8,798 bases of DNA, from contig CAYTNN010000186.1 in NCBI GenBank assembly GCA_964439135.1, positions 1-8,798 of the forward strand, given 5' to 3'. Positions 1 to 5,142 of the stretch are shown here, in pieces (the stretch's first letter is position 1; each line of letters starts with the position of its first letter). The DNA comes from JAFGPJ01 sp964439135. GTDB taxonomy: Bacteria > Planctomycetota > Phycisphaerae > Sedimentisphaerales > Anaerobacaceae. Below the pieces are notes generated by a model. The model worked only from the letters and a program-made list of their open reading frames with translations, searched no databases and was not told the DNA's origin. A program made the translations under genes and the position numbers.

Positions 1-59
1 GCAGCACTGAATCCTATTTCCTTCAAAAAGTCGCGGCGAGAATTACATAAACAACTCAT
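1..59 (-). CDS. Tat-exported protein, N-terminus only (partial)
   Basis: Reading leftward from an ATG at 59-57, the frame is open to the window edge and encodes MSCLCNSRRDFLKEIGFSAA. The run S-R-R-D-F-L-K is a textbook twin-arginine (Tat) export motif, followed by the start of a small hydrophobic h-region. An AGGAG ribosome binding site lies at 71-67, seven bases before the ATG, which makes the start convincing. The gene follows tilS on the same strand after a gap of about 45 bases. Tat substrates with this kind of N-terminus include cofactor-binding oxidoreductases, sulfatases and other secreted enzymes, but the mature domain is outside the window, so no function can be given. Two cysteines (residues 3 and 5) before the twin arginines are slightly unusual. 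Confidence 0.72.
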   Translation of the reverse strand, partial: MSCLCNSRRDFLKEIGFSA

Positions 60-70
60 ATTTGTTCTCC

Positions 71-90
71 TGTCTATTTAGTTATAGACA
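71..90. promoter_or_regulatory. 7-bp dyad next to the Tat gene RBS
   Basis: TGTCTAT at 71-77 and ATAGACA at 84-90 form a perfect 7-bp inverted repeat with a 6-base spacer. It lies between the tilS stop codon and the Tat gene, and its last base overlaps the AGGAG ribosome binding site. It could be an operator for a dimeric regulator, or an RNA hairpin that modulates access to that site. There is no T-tract on the minus strand, so it is not an intrinsic terminator. The role is inferred; only the symmetry is seen. Confidence 0.35.
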
Positions 91-103
91 ACGCAATACG
101 AAG

Positions 104-1546
104 CTAAGCGTTGAGATTGGTTATTTGAAGCTGAAGAATTTTTCGAGTTTCGCCGGTAATTTTCTGTTGCTCACTTATTCGAACGGGCCAGACCCAAATT
201 ATCTTTTCTCTGTCGGTAACTACAAGCACATCTCTGCGAATCCCATGCGGAACTCGCTGGGCGGTCAGGAATTTGCCGAGCTTTTTTTCCTCGCTTTGGC
301 CCAGAGGAATAAACCTGTCGCCGGCCCGGCGCCGGCGAACGACCAGCGGCAGCTTAATCTTCTCCAGATCAAACCACTCAATCGAACCGGTTTTGGCGGC
401 CTTGAATTTTTTAAAATCAACTTCATCCCTTTCGAGAACAATCGCCTGTATTAAAAATTTTTCAAACGTTGTCTGTCCAGGAATTTCAAGAGTTACAGTT
501 TGGTCTTTAGACGATATCGGTGGGGCAAGCCCCACCCTACAATTTGAAAAAATTAAATTCCCGTATTCATGCCGAACCGCGAATCCGCCGGGCAATTCCA
601 TTTTTCTGCTGGTGACATTTTGCTGCGCCAGTTGCAGTATGCCTCCATAATGTCCCTGCGTCAAATTTTTCTCGCCGCAGCCGATATTAGCCAGACTTCG
701 CCGAATCAGCTCTACTTTTACCGGTTGCGGCTCAGTTAGAAACAGCTTTAAGTCCAGAACGGTTTTCTCAACATCGCTATCAGCCAGGGAAGGCCACAAC
801 TCATCCGTCCGAGCACAAACCATGCTGTAAAAACCGCGGGCAGAGCGAGCCAATTGCGACAACTGTTCGACAATCGAATCGGAACATTCCTGTTGTAACG
901 CCGGCAACAACCGGTGCCGGATATAGTTCCGCCTATATGTACAATCGGCATTAGTATGGTCCCGGCGCCAATTCAGATTTCGCTGCTCCAGATACCTTAC
1001 AACTTCATCGCGTCTGAAACACAGCAAGGGCCTGATAAATTTGATCTCATCGGCAAAGGTTCGCTCCGGCCAGATGCCGCCGAGCCCGCGAAAGCCCGTG
1101 CCGCGGCTCAGCCGCTGGAGGATGGTCTCGGCATTGTCGTTTTTTTGATGTGCTGTTGCTATCCGGCTGCAGTTGTTGGCCTTTGCGATATCGATCAGAG
1201 CCTCCATCCGTAAATGGCGGGCGGCTGTTTCAATCGACAGCTTACCCAGACGGGCAAACTCGCGTACGTCCGCTCGCCTCGTCGTTACGGCCAACTTCAA
1301 TTTCGTTGCCTGGTTGACTACAAACTCTTCATCCAAATCCGCTTCGTCGCCTCTCAACTGATGATTGATATGAGCACAGAGCAACTCGGCATTGAAAAAG
1401 TTCCCGGCCTTAAGCGCATGCATCGCGTACATAAGAGCTATCGAATCCGCCCCGCCGGAAACAGCAAGCAGGATTTTTTTCGCTGAGCTTAAAAGCCCAT
1501 TCGCCCTTATAAAATCGGCCAGTTTTTTCTCGAATTCGAGCGACAT
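104..1546 (-). CDS. tilS: tRNA(Ile)-lysidine synthase TilS
   Basis: TilS is a cytoplasmic ATP-dependent enzyme that joins lysine to cytidine 34 of the CAU-anticodon tRNA-Ile. This changes its codon reading from AUG to AUA and its charging from methionine to isoleucine, and it is essential in most bacteria. From the ATG at 1546 the protein has 480 residues, normal for the family. The PP-loop ATP pyrophosphatase motif SGGADS is at 30-35, AHINHQLRG at 58-66, TAHQKND with the following AETILQRLSRGTG at about 131-148, and DHTNADCTYRRNYIR at about 196-210. The C-terminal TilS domain shows RRRRAGDRFIPLG at 404-416 and KKLGKFL at 421-427. An in-frame TTG at 1597 would add 17 residues, but that segment overlaps a terminator hairpin and lacks family features, so the ATG is preferred. 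The ribosome binding site before it is weak (AAAGAA). A REP-like palindrome encodes residues 336-343 in a linker before the C-terminal domain. Confidence 0.95.
   Translation of the reverse strand: MSLEFEKKLADFIRANGLLSSAKKILLAVSGGADSIALMYAMHALKAGNFFNAELLCAHINHQLRGDEADLDEEFVVNQATKLKLAVTTRRADVREFARLGKLSIETAARHLRMEALIDIAKANNCSRIATAHQKNDNAETILQRLSRGTGFRGLGGIWPERTFADEIKFIRPLLCFRRDEVVRYLEQRNLNWRRDHTNADCTYRRNYIRHRLLPALQQECSDSIVEQLSQLARSARGFYSMVCARTDELWPSLADSDVEKTVLDLKLFLTEPQPVKVELIRRSLANIGCGEKNLTQGHYGGILQLAQQNVTSRKMELPGGFAVRHEYGNLIFSNCRVGLAPPISSKDQTVTLEIPGQTTFEKFLIQAIVLERDEVDFKKFKAAKTGSIEWFDLEKIKLPLVVRRRRAGDRFIPLGQSEEKKLGKFLTAQRVPHGIRRDVLVVTDREKIIWVWPVRISEQQKITGETRKILQLQITNLNA
519..540 (-). repeat. 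REP-like palindrome with GTAG foot, inside tilS
   Basis: On the minus strand GTAG (540-537) is followed directly by GGTGGGGC, a TT loop, and GCCCCACC. This is a perfect 8-bp stem of strong G-C character. A conserved tetranucleotide at the foot of a short GC-rich hairpin is the hallmark of REP elements mobilised by RAYT (TnpA-REP) transposases. From memory, the GTAGGGTGGG...CCCACC pattern recurs widely in bacterial genomes. Here it is translated as C-R-V-G-L-A-P-P, TilS residues 336-343, with the reading frame intact. No second copy and no RAYT gene occur in the window, so the REP assignment rests on form and recollection only. Confidence 0.6.
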
Positions 1547-1557
1547 TTCTTTGGCAT

Positions 1558-1588
1558 AAAAAACGGGCCTGATATCCAACCAGGCCCG
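1558..1588 (-). terminator. Intrinsic terminator after the lipoprotein gene, in front of tilS
   Basis: On the minus strand CGGGCCTG (1588-1581) and CAGGCCCG (1571-1564) form a perfect 8-bp GC-rich stem with a 9-base loop, followed at once by six Ts (1563-1558). This is a classic Rho-independent terminator. It lies about 45 bases after the stop codon of the upstream lipoprotein gene and only 11 bases before the preferred tilS ATG. It therefore either ends the lipoprotein transcript or acts as an attenuator in the tilS leader. Confidence 0.8.
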
Positions 1589-1632
1589 ATATTCCAACGC
1601 TGAAAAACTCTCTTACAAAACTTCTATCAACT

Positions 1633-2427
1633 TTAGTTCCCGCTTTCGTCGATCTTCTGCAATTCCTTTATCCGCTTTTCTGCAAACTCTCTCCATTCCC
1701 TATACTTGTCAAACTGACTTTCTATTTTGACAGCCTGTTGATAAAGCTGCAGTGCCTCGGCGTTTCGGTGCAGTCTTTGATCCAGGATACGCGCCGCCCT
1801 AAACCTCGCTGGATGAGGAGTTTCAGGATCCCACTGAAAAGTCCTTTTGAAATACAAAAGCGCTATCGAGTAATCCTTGAAATATTCGTGGATTTCACCC
1901 GCTTTATATGCCGCATCATCGATCTTGTCACTGGAAGGATGTTTCCTTATTAACTCCCTGTATTTCTCCAGAGCCAAACGTAACTGATTTTGATTCTTAA
2001 GAATGGGTAGCGTTCCGGCATTCTTGTCAAGCTCCAGGGCGTCATAATAAATATCATCCGCATCAGGGATCGAAGCGCTGACTTTCAGATTGCCCGGGGC
2101 CACTTCCGCCTCAATAATGTAGTTATATTTTGGCATGGTATTCAACGCAGTTAATTCCTTATTGGCCCACTCAAGCTTCACATTGTTACCGGTCCTTACG
2201 TAGTATCCCGCCAGCAATTCAAGGCCCTGCCGATAGGCCTGCCGATTGATTGCCATCTGCTCTACTATATCGGCCTCACTCGTATCAGCGATATTGACGA
2301 CGCTGGCGGGTCCGATTTGTCTACTGCTACGTGGTATAAGCTGACCTTCGCCCCTGTCGACACTCTGACAACCAACCAATGCGTTAAGCAATACTATGAG
2401 CATTCCGGTACATACTATTCTCGCCAT
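1633..2427 (-). CDS. TPR-like lipoprotein of unknown function
   Basis: The 264-residue product begins with a lipoprotein signal peptide: MARIV, a hydrophobic stretch, then LVGC with the probable lipidated cysteine at residue 20. It is likely anchored in the outer or cytoplasmic membrane facing the periplasm. Residues about 146-235 form two or three degenerate tetratricopeptide-like helical pairs (ALEKYRELIRKHPSSD, AYKAGEIHEYFKDYSIALLYFKRTFQWDP, EALQLYQQAVKIE). This resembles BamD-type or other scaffold lipoproteins, but the similarity is only to the general TPR pattern. The middle part (about 100-145) is not recognised. The ATG is preceded by an excellent ribosome binding site, AAAGGAGG at 2440-2433. 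The gene is followed by a strong terminator, so it is probably transcribed alone. Confidence 0.85.
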   Translation of the reverse strand: MARIVCTGMLIVLLNALVGCQSVDRGEGQLIPRSSRQIGPASVVNIADTSEADIVEQMAINRQAYRQGLELLAGYYVRTGNNVKLEWANKELTALNTMPKYNYIIEAEVAPGNLKVSASIPDADDIYYDALELDKNAGTLPILKNQNQLRLALEKYRELIRKHPSSDKIDDAAYKAGEIHEYFKDYSIALLYFKRTFQWDPETPHPARFRAARILDQRLHRNAEALQLYQQAVKIESQFDKYREWREFAEKRIKELQKIDESGN

Positions 2428-2444
2428 AATGGCCTCCTTTCGAA

Positions 2445-2507
2445 CTTATAAACGAATCCATTTCTATTAATCAATAACCAATTATCAAGTAAAAGCCCGT
2501 TCGTCAA
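2445..2507 (-). promoter_or_regulatory. Possible promoter(s) of the TPR lipoprotein gene
   Basis: Two sigma70-like arrangements read leftward here. One is TTGATT (2474-2469), an 18-bp spacer and TATAAG (2450-2445), which would start the transcript just ahead of the AAAGGAGG ribosome binding site. The other begins with TTGACG (2507-2502) and has GATAAT (2486-2481) at a short 15-bp spacing. The region is AT-rich and directly upstream of the gene. Neither match is perfect, so the choice between them is open. Confidence 0.35.
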
Positions 2508-2554
2508 GAACAAACAACAAAAAATATTCAATCAATGACCTGTTGAGGATTCTA

Positions 2555-2809
2555 ATGGCAATTACAACGAATTTCTACAACTTTTCATTTAATAATCCTC
2601 CGCAAACACTCGATTCCATAGTCAAAGGCCGTATTTTGCCAAATCCGCATGAAAGAATAATAAAAACAAAGATTCCGAGGCAATTAAACACATTGTTTCA
2701 TCAATACAATCATATTGATCATACCACCCGTTATTATATGTACGTAAGCCCCAATCCCTTATTGATGCCGATAAATCCGCGCCGGAAAACGTCACTGGAA
2801 CTGTTATGA
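2555..2809 (+). CDS. Doubtful small ORF, 84 residues
   Basis: An ATG at 2555 preceded by GAGG (2545-2548, six bases away) opens an 84-codon frame ending in TGA. An in-frame TTG ten bases after TGACC would add four residues. The product is basic and rich in Asn, Pro, His and Tyr (for example NFYNFSFNNPPQ near the N-terminus and RRK near the C-terminus). It has no signal peptide, membrane helix or motif I recognise. It lies divergent to the TPR lipoprotein gene in AT-rich sequence with no clear promoter. The reasonable ribosome binding site and the lack of any competing gene favour it; the odd composition argues against it. Confidence 0.3.
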   Translation: MAITTNFYNFSFNNPPQTLDSIVKGRILPNPHERIIKTKIPRQLNTLFHQYNHIDHTTRYYMYVSPNPLLMPINPRRKTSLELL

Positions 2810-2915
2810 ATTTCAGCTAAGGGTAAACATTCGCCGGGACATTATAGTATAGGACTTTCCATGCTGAAATCTGGATTTTGTTTACAAAAAAGTCCATAAA
2901 AGTCAGCGAAAAGCT
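2810..2915. other. Intergenic stretch with no confident element
   Basis: Together with the doubtful ORF at 2555-2809 and the flanking regulatory sites, this belongs to a gap of about 650 bases without a confident gene (2428-3084). The sequence is AT-rich. GGACTTT (2852-2858) and AAAGTCC (2889-2895) are complementary, but they lie 30 bases apart and may be chance. I see no RNA gene or known riboswitch here. Confidence 0.4.
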
Positions 2916-2944
2916 TTGACTTAAGCGGCCGACTCGGGTATAAT
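2916..2944 (+). promoter_or_regulatory. Strong sigma70-type promoter for the DUF1573 gene
   Basis: TTGACT (2916-2921) and TATAAT (2939-2944) are separated by exactly 17 bases. This is a near-consensus housekeeping promoter with a perfect -10 box. Transcription would begin around 2951, giving a leader of about 135 bases before the lipoprotein ATG at 3085. It is the best promoter match in the window. Confidence 0.8.
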
Positions 2945-2967
2945 AATGTTTTATAAAGTCCGGCGGT

Positions 2968-2991
2968 ATGACCGTGAGGAGGTCATCTTAA
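2968..2991 (+). promoter_or_regulatory. Leader hairpin carrying a Shine-Dalgarno-like loop and a 7-codon mini-ORF
   Basis: ATGACC (2968-2973) and GGTCAT (2981-2986) form a perfect 6-bp stem around a loop GTGAGGA, in the 5' leader of the DUF1573 transcript. The sequence GAGGAGGT (2976-2983) is close to a full anti-16S match, yet no ATG, GTG or TTG follows at usable distance. The same bases also read as a mini-ORF: ATG, ACC, GTG, AGG, AGG, TCA, TCT, TAA. A post-transcriptional role (leader peptide, ribosome standby site or RNA-binding site) is inferred only. Confidence 0.35.
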
Positions 2992-3084
2992 TATCGTCGA
3001 TTTAATGTGTTTTTTATGTCAATCAAAGTCTCTTTTCGGATTGGCTGGAAGAGACCATCGCGAAATGATTTTGGGAACAGGAAT

Positions 3085-4275
3085 ATGAAACCAAACCGGT
3101 TAATCCTAACTATTCTCATAATGACTTGCTGTTTACTCCTTCAGGCCGGCTGCGAAGAGGAAGCTATGGCGCCGCGACAAGGGCTTAGCTCAGACTGGTT
3201 CCAGCAGTTCAATCAATTACAGCAGTCGAGCAAGCCGACAGTCCCTACTCGTTCTACCACTCGTAACAAAAGAACGGCACCAAAAATTGAATTCGAAAAA
3301 GTAGTGCACAATTTCGGTAATGTCGGCCCCGGGACGAGTAATCTCTGTGAGTTTAAATTTACGAACGCCGGAAATAGCACCCTAAAAATAGGGGAGATTA
3401 CTAAAACCTGTGGATGTACACCATTTTCGCTTGCGAAAAAGGAATACGCTCCGGGAGAGAGCGGAACATTGAAGGTGAACTATTTTTCCGAGCAACTACG
3501 TGGCCAGACAACAAAACACCTGGTCATACATAGCAACGATAGGGAAAATCCTGAGGTCACGCTGGACGTCAAGGCAGACATTAAGATGCAAGTTGATTCT
3601 GAGCCGAAAACATTGAACCTTTTGCTTAAACAGGAAAACGCTAATTGCCCGCAGCTCACACTTACCAGTATTGATAACCAGCCTTTTTCAATAAAGTCTT
3701 TCAAGTCGACCGCCAATTGTATAACTGCCGACTATGATCCTTCTGAGAAAGCAACGAAATTTGTTCTTCAGCCGAAGGTTGATATGGAGCTGCTGGAGAA
3801 GACTTTGAATGGTCGTATTGAGATTGGCTTGACACATCCGGAATGCAAAACGATCTCCGTCGGCATAAGCACCCTTCCAAAATTCAAGATTGTTCCAAGA
3901 TCCATTATCGTTCGCGGAATGGCAACACAAGAACCAATTAAACTGCGGATACTTAACAACTACGATGAGGATTTTGAGCTTGAATCATTTTCGTCAAGCA
4001 AAGGTGCCGTCAAGGTATTGAGTAACACAATAGTCCGCAATGGTTATGAGCTTGAGCTGGAGATAACACCACCGGCCAGCAAAAACACAAAAAGAATCTT
4101 CACGGAGAAGTTTTTTGTCAAAACAAAAGAAGGCCAGCAACTGGAAATTCCATGTAACGTATTCTATTCGAAAACGGCTCCTGCATCTCTAACAACCAAA
4201 ACAAACGATAAGGAATGTAAAACTTGTGGCCCCAAACTCTTTGACTTTACCAAGGGTACGGTTACAGGATTATAA
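3085..4275 (+). CDS. DUF1573-domain lipoprotein
   Basis: From the ATG at 3085 the product has 396 residues. It starts with a lipoprotein signal peptide, MKPNR, a hydrophobic core and LQAGC, with Cys23 as the probable lipidation site and acidic residues after it. Residues about 67-166 match the DUF1573 pattern: F-x-x-V-x-H-x-F-G-x-V, then F-x-F-T-N-A-G, the hallmark T-C-G-C-T at 108-112, then Y-A-P-G-E-S-G and a final HSND segment. The fold is an immunoglobulin-like beta sandwich, common in envelope proteins of Planctomycetota and Bacteroidota, with unknown biochemical role. The C-terminal 230 residues look beta-rich and end near a C-K-T-C pair. A GTG at 3007 and an ATG at 3016 are in frame upstream, but they would bury the signal peptide behind a basic extension. 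GGGAA at 3073-3077 is a modest ribosome binding site for 3085. The gene appears to be transcribed alone. Confidence 0.88.
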   Translation: MKPNRLILTILIMTCCLLLQAGCEEEAMAPRQGLSSDWFQQFNQLQQSSKPTVPTRSTTRNKRTAPKIEFEKVVHNFGNVGPGTSNLCEFKFTNAGNSTLKIGEITKTCGCTPFSLAKKEYAPGESGTLKVNYFSEQLRGQTTKHLVIHSNDRENPEVTLDVKADIKMQVDSEPKTLNLLLKQENANCPQLTLTSIDNQPFSIKSFKSTANCITADYDPSEKATKFVLQPKVDMELLEKTLNGRIEIGLTHPECKTISVGISTLPKFKIVPRSIIVRGMATQEPIKLRILNNYDEDFELESFSSSKGAVKVLSNTIVRNGYELELEITPPASKNTKRIFTEKFFVKTKEGQQLEIPCNVFYSKTAPASLTTKTNDKECKTCGPKLFDFTKGTVTGL

Positions 4276-4321
4276 CTCGGGAAGGAATAACGGCTCTTAA
4301 GCGTGTCCTCCTACCAATTGT

Positions 4322-4362
4322 TACTGAGAATACGTAGCCTTTCTCGGTACCGAATTTTTTTT
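4322..4362 (+). terminator. Probable intrinsic terminator after the DUF1573 gene
   Basis: TACTGAGAA (4322-4330) can pair with TTCTCGGTA (4341-4349) as a 9-bp stem with one G-U pair and a 10-base loop. A run of eight Ts lies at 4355-4362. Five bases separate stem and T-run, which is longer than ideal. The position, about 45 bases after the stop codon and between convergent genes, fits a terminator. No T-rich tract serves the opposite strand. Confidence 0.5.
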
Positions 4363-4386
4363 GCCGGGCTCGGTTATTCAGTTTGG

Positions 4387-5124
4387 CTACGGAGTAATGG
4401 CGAACAGGAAATGTTCATTACCAAGGCTTTTGACTTGTAATTGTATCGACTTACTTTCATCGGTTAAAGCATTTATAGAGGTGTCTACTGCCCAAATGCC
4501 GCCCGGCTTGACTTTTCCGCCGTTTTCACTCGAACTTGAGCTTCCTTTTCGACTTTCAACGGTCAGTAAATGATAGGGTACCAAGTATGAAGATTCTTGC
4601 GAACGGATAATCCGCAACGCAAAAGTCTGCAACTCTCCATCGCCGAGACGACGGTAAAACAGAACGGGCTCATTAATGGGTTTTTCAATCTCAACAGGTT
4701 CGTTGAGCTGTTCAGGATTTATAAAACCCATCTGGCGAAAAATCTCCTCGGCGACAGGGACTTCGGCCAGACTCTCATCTCCGAGTTCCCCGGCCAGGTT
4801 CTTAATCTCCTCCGCCCTGACATTGTGGTCTTTTTCCGTACGCTGCATGGCCCTGGCACGCAGGAGTGACTCTCGCCCCTTGTCCGTTTCACCACGATCC
4901 GCCCAATAGCGAGCGAGCATAAGACAGCCATCCAGCGTATGGACAGGACTCGCTTCAATAATAGACCGTAAACGTTCAAGCTGCTTCGGCGTGCGGAAAT
5001 ATTTCTCAAAGATGAGGATTGTTTTAATTTCCAAATTGCATTCTAATAACGCATCCATTGCCTTTTGCATCTGGTCACTGGTCAAGTAAGATTCGTAATC
5101 AGCAATTAACGAGGTCTCGGACAC
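4387..5124 (-). CDS. Unrecognised soluble protein, second gene of a pair
   Basis: I do not recognise this 245-residue protein. It lacks a signal peptide and membrane helices. The first 120 residues look alpha-helical, with a TPR-like segment near 63-95 (CLMLARYWADRGETDKGRES). A linker with prolines and glutamates (about 135-152) leads to a beta-rich C-terminal part, interrupted by a Ser run (195-199) and a glycine-rich loop, ending in HFLFAITP. The proposed start is the GTG at 5124, the only plausible start before the preceding TGA. It has no Shine-Dalgarno sequence, so translation probably depends on ribosomes that finish the upstream gene 18 bases earlier. The frame is identical to that of the upstream membrane protein and is separated from it only by TGA and six sense codons (S-E-S-D-K-T). 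The two may therefore be a split or readthrough form of one protein. Confidence 0.75.
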   Translation of the reverse strand: MSETSLIADYESYLTSDQMQKAMDALLECNLEIKTILIFEKYFRTPKQLERLRSIIEASPVHTLDGCLMLARYWADRGETDKGRESLLRARAMQRTEKDHNVRAEEIKNLAGELGDESLAEVPVAEEIFRQMGFINPEQLNEPVEIEKPINEPVLFYRRLGDGELQTFALRIIRSQESSYLVPYHLLTVESRKGSSSSSENGGKVKPGGIWAVDTSINALTDESKSIQLQVKSLGNEHFLFAITP

Positions 5125-5142
5125 CGTCTTATCAGATTCGCT

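Noticed and set aside
318..338. 8-bp inverted repeat TCGCCGGC/GCCGGCGA in tilS
   Set aside because: It encodes the conserved R-R-R-R-A-G-D motif of the TilS C-terminal domain. GC-rich Arg, Ala and Gly codons explain the symmetry, so no inserted element is needed.
62..1486. Plus-strand open frames across the tilS region
   Set aside because: They are antisense shadows of tilS, whose motifs are all clear on the minus strand.
1547..1597. Upstream TTG start giving a 497-residue TilS
   Set aside because: The extra 17 residues are encoded by an intrinsic terminator hairpin and T-run and show no family motif. The ATG at 1546 gives a normal TilS N-terminus.
2852..2895. GGACTTT/AAAGTCC complementary pair as a regulatory hairpin
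   Set aside because: Seven bases with a 30-base gap in AT-rich sequence are expected by chance, and no supporting element is nearby.
3007..3084. 26-residue N-terminal extension of the DUF1573 protein from GTG 3007 or ATG 3016
   Set aside because: It would place a basic extension before a well-formed lipoprotein signal peptide. Start at 3085 gives a 22-residue signal ending at the lipobox cysteine.
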